From: Cacconaster sp045601245
Lineage (GTDB): Bacteria; Bacteroidota; Bacteroidia; Bacteroidales; UBA932
DNA: 15,528 bases
Assembly (NCBI GenBank): GCA_045601245.1
Contig: JAZRZH010000032.1
Span: 1-15,528, forward strand
Direction: 5' to 3'
This document shows, piece after piece, positions 1 through 6,446 of the stretch. Position numbers and translations under genes: made by a program. A model generated the notes under the pieces. It saw nothing but the letters and a program-made list of their open reading frames with translations. It ran no database searches and was not told the origin of the DNA. Numbering within the stretch: the stretch's first letter is position 1; each line of letters begins with the position of its first letter.

Positions 1-93
1 GAACGCAATGCCAAAAAGAAAGAAATGAAGGCTCTTGCCCGGAAAATAGGCAAAACAGGAATGGCTGTGCTGACGCCGCTTCTCAGGAATTAA
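1..93 (+). CDS. 3' end of an unrecognised protein-coding gene (partial)
   Basis: Frame 1 is open from the window edge to a TAA at 91-93 and encodes the last 30 residues of a protein. The tail is basic (about nine Lys or Arg, starting ERNAKKK) and ends TPLLRN. The codons look normal for the neighbouring core genes, so this is probably a real C-terminus whose 5' part lies outside the window. No family can be assigned from so short a fragment. About 117 bases with no visible gene separate it from the transposase frame. Confidence 0.45.
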   Translation, partial: ERNAKKKEMKALARKIGKTGMAVLTPLLRN

Positions 94-169
94 GCGATGT
101 AATAATTGAAATTGCAAGTTCTCTGCCATTGAAATGTCACAGGGATTTGGGATATGAACAAACATACGC

Positions 170-1289
170 TGTTCACGCATTCCTAACCATGTCTTCTGTG
201 GGATACTTGTTTACACAAACGCCCCTGCATCCAGCCCGGTTGATTTGCCGAATACTTGATTCGGAGAAAGGAATCCGTGTCTCTTCCTCGGCCTCTCGTT
301 CAGCTTGCGCTCAACTTCCTCCAGAAACTCCTGCGTGATGTTCGTGAAGTCAGAGCCCTTGGGGATATACTGACGGATAAGTCCGTTGGTGTTCTCGTTG
401 GCTCCACGCTCCCAGGAATGATAAGGTCTGGCAAAGAAGAAGCCTACATCCGTTACTTTTGAGACGCGTTCGTGTTCGGCGAACTGCAAGCCGTTGTCGG
501 CGGTGATGGTCTTTACAAGGCCGTACTGCTTGAGGCATTCGAGGATACCGATGATCTGGTCGGCAGCTTCCGCGGCGGTCGGGTTCTGAAGCTTCCTGAG
601 CCAGACTTTTCCGGTCTTCCTGTCATTCAATGTAAGGATATGCTGGGAACGAGCAGCTCCGACAATCGTATCAACCTCGTAATCACCGATGCGTTTCTTT
701 CTGTCAACGATTTTCGGACGCTCCGAGATATCGATTCGGTTCGGGATTGTGCCACGTTTCTTTCTAAGCGCCCCGCGTTTCTTGTGCCTACGGCCACGAT
801 GACGCAGATGCTTGTACAGTTCGCCGCCGTGGGCCTTGTCCCACCATATTTACTGATATATGGTCTCGTGCGATACCATCTTGATGCCCTGCCTGCGGCA
901 TACTCCCACTATCTGCTCGGGGCTGTAATCCATAAGAATCATCTCATCTACCTTCTTCCTGACATCCTCTTTGAACCTGCGTGGCAGATGGCGGCAACGC
1001 CATCGGTGGGCGGCACGTTCCTGTGCTATCCTCGGCTTGTAACATCTATACCTGCTATAGCCGTTCCTCTGAATCTCCCTTGTGATGGTTGACGGATGGA
1101 CGTTGAGATATTCGGCTATCTCTTTCTTTGTGCATACTGCCTCCAGTTTTGCAGCGATCTGATACCGCTGCCACTCTTTTAAATGCCTCATTTTTGAACC
1201 TGTTTTGCGGGCAGACCGCCCCGATGTAAAGATTTATACTTAATATAAACCTTTATCTCACAGATTATTTCTCAAAAATTGCGTTTACA
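170..1289 (-). mobile_element. IS30-family insertion sequence, ends tentative
   Basis: The element is defined by the IS30-type transposase reading leftward inside it. For its ends I compared the sequence outside the transposase on both sides. Reading inward from 170 (tgttcacgca...) and inward on the other strand from 1289 (tgtaaacgca...) gives 19 matches over 33 bases, including ACGCA and TCTGTG blocks in the same register. That would make a 1120-bp element, within the usual IS30 size range. The repeats are imperfect and I see no matching 2-3 bp target duplication next to them, so the exact ends are uncertain. The presence of an IS30 element is not in doubt. Confidence 0.4.
211..1191 (-). pseudogene. 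IS30-family transposase interrupted by one ochre codon
   Basis: Read leftward from ATG 1191-1189, the frame encodes a 326-codon IS30 transposase, normal for the family. The order is an N-terminal helix-turn-helix (KKEIAEYLNVHPSTITREI, about residues 22-40), the SHETIYQ motif at 107-113, and a DDE catalytic domain. The candidate catalytic residues are all present: D174 (DYEVDTIVG), D232 (TADNG) and E266 (ANENTNGLIRQ), with 33 residues between the last two as in IS30. Codon 114 is TAA (plus-strand 850-852), exactly after IYQ and before IWWDK. The frame continues in register to a natural TAA at 211-213. This is a single nonsense change, not a frameshift. As it stands the product would be a 113-residue DNA-binding fragment, and transposition would need suppression or a helper. 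The decay looks recent, since everything else is intact. Confidence 0.9.
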
Positions 1290-1325
1290 AGTTGAAACCG
1301 GCATCTCATAAAATTTACGAATAAT

Positions 1326-1356
1326 TTTGAGCCAACGTATTATTTCAATATCTTTA
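1326..1356 (+). promoter_or_regulatory. Candidate Bacteroidetes promoter for the beta-propeller gene
   Basis: TTTG at 1326-1329 is followed after 19 bases by TATCTTTA at 1349-1356. This fits the Bacteroidetes housekeeping pattern TTTG / TAnnTTTG except for the last base. Transcription would start near 1363, leaving a leader of about 40 bases before the ATG at 1404. The region is AT-rich, so chance matches are fairly likely. Confidence 0.4.
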
Positions 1357-1403
1357 CAAAGGATAATAACAGTATTTTGGCTCATTTATATTTTCCTTAG
1401 CAT

Positions 1404-2582
1404 ATGAAAAACCACTTATATTACATACCATGCATCTTATCTGTCACAATATTTGCGGTCTGCGGCTGCAAAAGCAACAATTCAAGCAATGATTCAATTG
1501 CAGAAAAGACCATTAAGATAGATATAAAGGAAAGTGGCGCTACCATAGATTTCAATGATATCTTCTCTTCACTTGAAATTATCCCTTTAAGCGAAGAATC
1601 CGATGCCATCATAAATCCCAGGTGTATTTGGAAATATGCTTTTTCAGACAGCCTTATGGTTTTCATTAATGTCAATATACCTAATCAGATTGTGATATTT
1701 GACTCTGCTGGCAAATGGTTGAAAACGATAGATGGTTGTGGAACCGAGGCCGATGAGTATTTGCGTTTAGAAGACGCCCTAATTAATGAGGGTAACGGAA
1801 CATTGGACATATTGGACGGAATAAAAATCATTCAATATGATTTGCATAATGATTTCTCTGTAAATAATGTTTATAGGCCCCACCCGTCTAGCACGGCACC
1901 GTTTTATTCTTTCACATTAAGAGACGATGGTGAATATGTTTTATTCTCTGCTAACGATGACGGCAAGTCATCACTCCAAATTTTTAATCCCGAAACGACA
2001 AAAACGGTAAACATCGACTACAATTACCCTCAATGGGTGGAGTTTAGCGGAGATTTGACGAGCGAAAGAAAATTCATCAATTTAAATGGAGAAACGTTAT
2101 TCCACGAAGGATATAATGGTTCCTTATATAGAATTGACGAAAGGAGCAAGAAACTCAAGAAATATTTGGAGTTTGATTTTGGGGATAATAATTTCAAACT
2201 TGATGTTGTAAAACCGGACAAGGATTGCTTTTATTATACCAAAGCATTCAAAAAAGATTTGACACGCAAATACGCGTTGCCTGTTTTTTTTGAAGCAATT
2301 TCATCGACGATATATATGCGATATATATATAATGCTGATTTCCACATGATTGTTTACGACATAGCTAAAGACTCTATAAAATGTTTTGATAAAGTAGCTG
2401 GCTTAACGGACATCTCCCCATGCGGAATCACTACCCAAAATGCTATGTTCACAGCGATACCGGCCGAAATGGTCATCAAGAACATCGACCCGAATATTCT
2501 TGACGAGGAGAACCGTAAGAAGTTTGAATCGCTCACAGAGGATTCAAATCTTGTCGTTCTGAAGTACACTTTCAAAAATTAG
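1404..2582 (+). CDS. 6-bladed beta-propeller lipoprotein (BF3164/DUF5128-like)
   Basis: The 392-residue product starts with a lipoprotein signal: a hydrophobic stretch followed by the lipobox VCGC with the acylated cysteine at residue 22, then a Ser/Asn-rich linker. The body fits Bacteroidales 6-bladed beta-propeller lipoproteins. An early strand reads SSLEIIPLSEES, then come repeated blades with IVIFDSAGKWLKTIDGCG followed by EADEYLRLEDALI, the family's 'G-G.GP-EY' type blade. It is predicted to sit on a membrane facing outward, and the substrate or partner is unknown. The base composition is clearly more AT-rich than in the peptidase genes downstream, and it lies between an IS element and a broken efflux gene, which suggests horizontal acquisition. 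The ATG at 1404 is chosen because the signal peptide begins there. No Shine-Dalgarno sequence is seen, which is normal in this phylum. Confidence 0.75.
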   Translation: MKNHLYYIPCILSVTIFAVCGCKSNNSSNDSIAEKTIKIDIKESGATIDFNDIFSSLEIIPLSEESDAIINPRCIWKYAFSDSLMVFINVNIPNQIVIFDSAGKWLKTIDGCGTEADEYLRLEDALINEGNGTLDILDGIKIIQYDLHNDFSVNNVYRPHPSSTAPFYSFTLRDDGEYVLFSANDDGKSSLQIFNPETTKTVNIDYNYPQWVEFSGDLTSERKFINLNGETLFHEGYNGSLYRIDERSKKLKKYLEFDFGDNNFKLDVVKPDKDCFYYTKAFKKDLTRKYALPVFFEAISSTIYMRYIYNADFHMIVYDIAKDSIKCFDKVAGLTDISPCGITTQNAMFTAIPAEMVIKNIDPNILDEENRKKFESLTEDSNLVVLKYTFKN

Positions 2583-2588
2583 CAATCA

Positions 2589-2813
2589 ATGTCAGACAAC
2601 AATTTTGCTTCGATAGCCATCATAATTGTCCTGACAATCTGTGTCGCACTTGATGCTATACTTGTAAGAAAGGCAAGCCGTATCGAATCGAACCAGGTCA
2701 AAAGTCTGGAGACTGAGTCTGAAGAAGACCGAATGCGCAATTATGCCGAGCCGGTTTGCCTCATACCCTTATCCTTTATCGGTGTGTTCGCAATTTTATT
2801 CCTACAGATATAG
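2589..2813 (+). CDS. 74-codon open frame, hypothetical membrane protein; may be partly RND debris
   Basis: The frame starts 6 bases after the beta-propeller stop and encodes 74 residues. It has a hydrophobic helix at about 6-25 (SIAIIIVLTICVALDAILV), a charged middle (EDRMRN), and a second hydrophobic helix at about 57-73. The N-terminal half resembles no family I know. The last stretch (IPLSFIGVFAILFL) looks like an RND permease transmembrane helix, and the next reading frame continues with the expected RND sequence (DIEFGSGGLAALI). The frame may therefore be a small gene that runs into the remnant, or an accidental open frame over decayed DNA. Its position suggests co-transcription with the lipoprotein gene. 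Whether it is expressed as a protein is unclear. Confidence 0.35.
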   Translation: MSDNNFASIAIIIVLTICVALDAILVRKASRIESNQVKSLETESEEDRMRNYAEPVCLIPLSFIGVFAILFLQI

Positions 2814-3168
2814 AATTCGGCAGTGGTGGTCTGGCAGCCTTAATCAAGACCGGTGGTCTAGTCGTCAATTCCGGAATATGCCCGATTCAAGAATATAAAT
2901 ACCAGTTGTCAAGAGGCGAGGTTATATACGGGCATGGAATCACAAAGTGATTCCTATAAGCCTCACTCTACTATCTACCTTCATGGGATTAATACCATTC
3001 CTTTTGGACGGTTCAAAGGATAATTTTTGGCATTCATTCGCCATTGGAACTATCGGAGGACTTTTTATGTCATTCATCGCACTGGTTCTAATTATCCCAG
3101 CTTTCTTGAAGCCTGGAAGAAAGGCGGAAATATATTGCATATTCTTTGTGAAATTTATAAATTTGTGA
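2741..3168 (+). pseudogene. C-terminal remnant of an RND-family efflux permease, frameshifted
   Basis: Three pieces in three frames, read in order, resemble the last transmembrane helices of a Bacteroidetes RND (AcrB-like) permease. The first, in frame 3 at about 2757-2807, gives IPLSFIGVFAILFL. The second, in frame 2 at about 2807-2917, gives DIEFGSGGLAALI then GLVVNSGICPIQEYKYQLSRG. The third, in frame 1 at about 2911-3130, gives GYIRAWNHKVIPISLTLLST, then GLIPFLLDGSKDNFW and AIGTIGGLFMSFIALVLIIP. The AWN-K-IPI, LTLLST-GLIPFL-DG and GTIGG blocks are typical of RND C-termini. The periplasmic and N-terminal parts are absent. At least two frame changes are needed, near 2807 and between about 2900 and 2918, so no functional pump can be made. 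Start and end are approximate. The match is from memory of the family, not from a search. Confidence 0.7.
3134..3165 (+). promoter_or_regulatory. Bacteroidetes promoter for the tandem C1 peptidases
   Basis: A perfect TAAATTTG lies at 3158-3165, with ATTG at 3134-3137 (one base off TTTG) 20 bases upstream. Transcription would start about 7 bases downstream, giving a leader of about 20-25 bases to the ATG at 3195. The promoter sits over the last codons of the RND remnant. Another TTTG at 3145-3148 is too close to serve as the -33 box. Confidence 0.6.
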
Positions 3169-3194
3169 AATTGAAACTTGATAAGCAATTTCAC

Positions 3195-4388
3195 ATGAAG
3201 AAAACCATCTTGATACTTGCAGCCGTGTTTTCCTGCTTTCAGGGATTTGCACAAAGCAATAACCACGAGACCTTCCAGTTCACAACCGTCAAGGAAAACT
3301 ATGTGACGCCGGTCAAGAACCAGTACGGCTCCAACACCTGCTGGTGCTTCTCCACGACCTCTTTCATCGAATCCGAAGCCATCAGGAAAGGCTGGCCGTA
3401 CAAGGACCTCGACCTCGCCGAGATGTTCACCGTGTCCCACGAATTCTCCGACAGGGCTTACACCTACGTGCGCACCGGCGGCAACGTGAAATTCAGCTCC
3501 GGCACCGTGGGCCGCGAGGTCTTCATCAACGCTGACAAATACGGCATGGTGCCTCAGGCGGAAATGCAGGGACGCAATTACGGCCGCGAGGACGATGACC
3601 ACCACGAACTGCTCGCCGGAATGAAGGGCTACCTCGACTCCATCAGGACCAAGCCGAACGGCAAGCTCACTCCGGTATGGCATGATGCCATCGACAACAT
3701 TCTCTCCACCTATCTCGGCAAATATCCGGAGACCTTCATATATCAGGGCATAGAGTACACCCCGCAGAGTTTCTGGCAGGCGCTCAACGTGAAGTCCGAC
3801 GAATACCTCTACATAACCTCCTGGACCGACCGCCCTTACTATACCGAAATTGCAGAGGAAGTGGCCGACAACTGGAGGTGGGACCGATACTGGAACGTGC
3901 CGCTGGACGAATTCATGGCCATTGTGGACAACGCTATAATGAACGGCTACACACTGGTGGTGGACTCCGACTATTCGGATCCCGGCATTATGCGCAACGG
4001 CATCGCCCTGATGCCTGACTACAGTACTATCAAAAAGGCCGCTGCGGAGGAAGGCTCCGACCAGGCGCACTGGCTCGGCACCACCAACGCCAAGGGCGTC
4101 TATGAGATTGACTGGATCATCCCGGAACTGGACGTCACTCCCGAAATGCGTATGGCTGACTTTGACAACAAGAGCACCCAGGACGACCATCTGATGCACT
4201 GCTTCGGCATCGCAAAGGACCAGAAGGGCAACAAATTCTATATGATCAAGAACTCCACCAACGAAAAGGGCAAGTATAACGGCATCTGGTACTATTCAGT
4301 GCCTTGCTTCAAGTCCAAGGTGCTTGACATTATCGTCCACAAGGACGCAGTCCCTGCAGAAATCAGGGCAAAGCTCGGAATAGAATAA
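3195..4388 (+). CDS. Secreted C1-family (bleomycin hydrolase/PepC-like) cysteine peptidase, first copy
   Basis: This 397-residue protein has a Sec signal peptide (hydrophobic core at about 4-18, likely cut after GFAQ, residue 20), so it acts outside the cytoplasm, unlike classical PepC. Papain-fold residues are visible: oxyanion Gln43 (VKNQ), catalytic Cys49 (NTCWCFS), His335 (DDHLMHCFGIAKD) and Asn353 (IKNS). After Asn353 the usual NSWG becomes NSTN, removing the Trp-Gly that normally packs over the catalytic Asn. Activity may be altered or lost. The start at 3195 is preferred over upstream in-frame starts because it begins the signal peptide and fits the promoter at 3158-3165. The next gene, 23 bases downstream, encodes a paralogue of identical length with the same spacing of catalytic residues. 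Substrate is unknown; peptide trimming in the periplasm or at the surface is an inference. Confidence 0.85.
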   Translation: MKKTILILAAVFSCFQGFAQSNNHETFQFTTVKENYVTPVKNQYGSNTCWCFSTTSFIESEAIRKGWPYKDLDLAEMFTVSHEFSDRAYTYVRTGGNVKFSSGTVGREVFINADKYGMVPQAEMQGRNYGREDDDHHELLAGMKGYLDSIRTKPNGKLTPVWHDAIDNILSTYLGKYPETFIYQGIEYTPQSFWQALNVKSDEYLYITSWTDRPYYTEIAEEVADNWRWDRYWNVPLDEFMAIVDNAIMNGYTLVVDSDYSDPGIMRNGIALMPDYSTIKKAAAEEGSDQAHWLGTTNAKGVYEIDWIIPELDVTPEMRMADFDNKSTQDDHLMHCFGIAKDQKGNKFYMIKNSTNEKGKYNGIWYYSVPCFKSKVLDIIVHKDAVPAEIRAKLGIE

Positions 4389-4411
4389 ACAACAACTATA
4401 ACAACACTCCT

Positions 4412-5605
4412 ATGAACAAATCTATTCTCTTCGCAGCAGCAGGTCTGATGGCATTCTCAGCTGTTGCAAATGCACAGGAAAAGAAGGACGGATTCGTATT
4501 CACGACCGTCAAGGAAAACCCTATCACATCTGTAAAGAACCAGGCAAGTTCCGGTACCTGCTGGTGCTATTCAGGCATTTCATTCGTTGAGTCGGAGGCT
4601 ATCCGCAAGGGCACGGCCGACAAGGACCTCGACCTCGCCGAAATGTTTGTCGTTTCAAATGTCTATACAGACAGAGCTGTCAAGTACGTCCGCACTGACG
4701 GACACGTCAGCTACGGTCAGGGCAGTTCCTGCAAGGACGTCATCTACACTCTCCGCGACCATGGTATCGTGACACAGGACGCCATGCCGGGCCTCAACTA
4801 CGGCACCGAGACCAACAAGCACGCTGAAATGGCAGCCGGCCTCAAGGGCTTCGTACAGGCTATCGCCACCAACCCTAACAAGAAACTCACCCCGGTATGG
4901 ACAAAGGCTCTCAAGGGCATCCTCGCAGCATACCTCGGCGAAGAACCGGCAAGCTTCTCATACAAGGGCAAGGACTACACTCCTGCCGAGTTCTTCGAGT
5001 CACTCAAGATCAATCCGGATGACTACATCGACATTACATCCTGGTCACATATCCCTTACTACAAGCTCAGCCCTGTAGAGGTCGGTGACAACTGGCGTTG
5101 GGAATACGCTTACAACGTACCTATGGAGGATATCACCAAGATTCTCGACTATGCTATCGAAAACGGCTATACCGTAGCCTGGGGCGCTGACGTAAGCGAG
5201 CAGGGCTTCACACGCAACGGCATCGGTATCGTTCCTGACCCTGAATTCATCAAGAAGGCACAGGAAAAGGGCAGCGACGAGGCAAAATGGCTCGGCGTAA
5301 CCTCATCAACAGCCAAGTTCGAAGTCAAGGGCCCGGTCAAGGAGATGGAAATCACTCCTGAACTCCGCCAGCAGGGTTATGACGAGAAGACCACCACTGA
5401 CGACCACGGTATGCATATCTTCGGTATCGCAAAGGACCAGAACGGCACAAAGTACTACATGGTCAAGAACTCCTGGGGTGACGGCAGCAAGTACAAGGGC
5501 ATCTGGTACATCTCCGAGACCTACATGAAGTACAAGACAATGGACTTCCTCATCCACAAGGACGCAATGCCTAAGGATATCAAGAAGAAGTGCGGACTCA
5601 AGTAA
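4412..5605 (+). CDS. Secreted C1-family (bleomycin hydrolase/PepC-like) cysteine peptidase, second copy
   Basis: The product is 397 residues with a signal peptide (LMAFSAVANAQ, likely cut near residue 21-22). The complete catalytic set is present: Gln44 (VKNQ), Cys50 (SGTCWCYSG), His335 (DDHGMHIFGIAKD) and Asn353 in a canonical NSWGDG loop. Compared with the copy just upstream, whole blocks are shared (FTTVKEN, ESEAIRKG, KDLDLAEMF, GDNWRWE versus ADNWRWD, IHKDAMP versus VHKDAVP). The pair arose by tandem duplication and has since diverged considerably. This copy looks like the catalytically standard one. It probably shares a transcript with the first copy, as no separate promoter is visible in the 23-bp gap. 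A GC-rich hairpin follows 27 bases after the stop. Confidence 0.88.
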   Translation: MNKSILFAAAGLMAFSAVANAQEKKDGFVFTTVKENPITSVKNQASSGTCWCYSGISFVESEAIRKGTADKDLDLAEMFVVSNVYTDRAVKYVRTDGHVSYGQGSSCKDVIYTLRDHGIVTQDAMPGLNYGTETNKHAEMAAGLKGFVQAIATNPNKKLTPVWTKALKGILAAYLGEEPASFSYKGKDYTPAEFFESLKINPDDYIDITSWSHIPYYKLSPVEVGDNWRWEYAYNVPMEDITKILDYAIENGYTVAWGADVSEQGFTRNGIGIVPDPEFIKKAQEKGSDEAKWLGVTSSTAKFEVKGPVKEMEITPELRQQGYDEKTTTDDHGMHIFGIAKDQNGTKYYMVKNSWGDGSKYKGIWYISETYMKYKTMDFLIHKDAMPKDIKKKCGLK

Positions 5606-5632
5606 TCCCGTTCCATAATCAATCGTAATATT

Positions 5633-5664
5633 GCGGCCGTGCCACTTATCTGCACGGCCGCTTT
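5633..5664 (+). terminator. GC-rich hairpin after the peptidase pair, possible terminator or attenuator
   Basis: GCGGCCGTGC (5633-5642) and GCACGGCCGC (5652-5661) form a perfect 10-bp stem with a 9-base loop, followed by only TTTC. The stem is strong but the T-tract is short, so termination may be partial or Rho-independent only in part. Its left arm shares 5639-5642 with the second hairpin just downstream. Confidence 0.5.
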
Positions 5665-5676
5665 CATAAGTGGCAC
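5639..5676 (+). promoter_or_regulatory. pssA: Alternative hairpin ending one base before the pssA start
   Basis: GTGCCACTTAT (5639-5649) is exactly complementary to ATAAGTGGCAC (5666-5676), an 11-bp stem with a 16-base loop. The right arm ends one base before the pssA ATG at 5678, so folding would cover the ribosome loading site. The loop holds the right arm of the GC-rich hairpin at 5633-5661, and the left arms overlap at 5639-5642, so the two structures exclude each other. This layout resembles an attenuator. Ligand, leader peptide or protein partner is not visible. Confidence 0.45.
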
Positions 5677-5677
5677 A

Positions 5678-6442
5678 ATGAAGAAACACATTCCAAACTG
5701 CATAACACTGCTCAACCTGCTCTGCGGCTCCTGCGCCTGCATCCTGGCGATGTGGCAGCAGTACTATCCGGCATTCCTGTTCATCATCGCATCCGCAGCA
5801 TTCGATTTTCTGGACGGATTCTGCGCCCGCCTGCTGAACGCATACTCGGAAGTCGGCAAGCAGCTTGACTCGCTCAGCGACCTGGTCAGTTTCGGCCTCG
5901 CCCCTTCCCTGATGCTGTTCAACTGGTATCTCAACTCCGGTGCGAAGTACACGGCATTCGCCTACGCAGCGCTTCTGATCGTGCTCTTCGCAGCCCTCAG
6001 GCTGGCGAAGTTCAACACCGATGACCGCCAGAGCACCGATTTCATCGGCCTTCCGGTCCCGGCTAGCGCAATGATTGCGGCACCGCTCGCAGCCTACGGT
6101 CACGTATGCACGGTTCACGGCACGGATTCCCCGCTCCTCGCACTGCTCGACAGCGGGTGGTTCATCCCCATACTCGCCGCAATCCTGGCAGTGCTGATGA
6201 TCTCGGAGATTCCGATGTTCTCAATGAAACACAAGGGCATTTCATTCCGCAGATTTCCGCGCGAAACCATCTTCCTGACCTGCTTTGCCCTGTTATTCAT
6301 TGTCATTGTCCCGCTCTGCACCATCGGCAGGGAAACCGGTCTCGGTTACTTCTACAGCACAATGCCGCTTGCAGTGGCATTCGGATTCGTGATATATATC
6401 CTGATAAATCTTGCCGCAATCGGAACGGCATCAAAAAAATGA
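5678..6442 (+). CDS. pssA: CDP-diacylglycerol-serine O-phosphatidyltransferase (phosphatidylserine synthase)
   Basis: This 254-residue integral membrane enzyme carries the full CDP-alcohol phosphatidyltransferase signature. Asp43, Asp46, Gly47, Ala50, Arg51, Gly60, Asp64 and Asp68 are in the exact D-x2-DG-x2-AR-x8-G-x3-D-x3-D spacing (FDFLDGFCAR ... GKQLDSLSD). Several hydrophobic helices follow. The family members of this length with a start like KKHIPNCITLLNLLCG transfer phosphatidate from CDP-diacylglycerol to serine, the first step to phosphatidylethanolamine. The ATG at 5678 is chosen over an upstream in-frame GTG at 5639, because the latter lies inside the hairpin and adds no family-like residues. 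The decarboxylase gene psd, often a neighbour in Bacteroidales, is not in the window. The M14 peptidase gene begins 4 bases after its stop, so the two are probably co-expressed. Confidence 0.88.
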   Translation: MKKHIPNCITLLNLLCGSCACILAMWQQYYPAFLFIIASAAFDFLDGFCARLLNAYSEVGKQLDSLSDLVSFGLAPSLMLFNWYLNSGAKYTAFAYAALLIVLFAALRLAKFNTDDRQSTDFIGLPVPASAMIAAPLAAYGHVCTVHGTDSPLLALLDSGWFIPILAAILAVLMISEIPMFSMKHKGISFRRFPRETIFLTCFALLFIVIVPLCTIGRETGLGYFYSTMPLAVAFGFVIYILINLAAIGTASKK

Positions 6443-6446
6443 CAAT

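Noticed and set aside
94..210. Possible small RNA or tRNA between the first gene and the transposase
   Set aside because: No cloverleaf, CCA end, strong hairpin with T-tract or promoter box was found in this stretch.
850..852. Programmed readthrough or recoding of the transposase TAA
   Set aside because: TAA is not a selenocysteine or pyrrolysine codon, no slippery sequence or recoding hairpin is evident, and IS30 transposases are normally a single uninterrupted frame.
472..1092. Plus-strand open frame of 206 codons across the IS element
   Set aside because: It mirrors the transposase, whose helix-turn-helix and DDE residues are read on the other strand.
1328..1384. 8-bp inverted repeat TGAGCCAA/TTGGCTCA flanking the candidate promoter of the lipoprotein gene
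   Set aside because: An 8-bp repeat spaced by about 41 bases is expected by chance in an intergenic region of this size, and the arms do not extend further.
2316..2333. Short TA-rich run inside the beta-propeller gene
   Set aside because: It is in frame coding sequence (Ile, Tyr, Met, Arg codons) and too short to be a meaningful repeat or origin.
2940..4199. Long minus-strand open frame (419 codons) opposite the first C1 peptidase
   Set aside because: It is antisense to a gene with a signal peptide and full catalytic residues, has low-complexity Val/His/Gly-rich content, and shows no recognisable motif.
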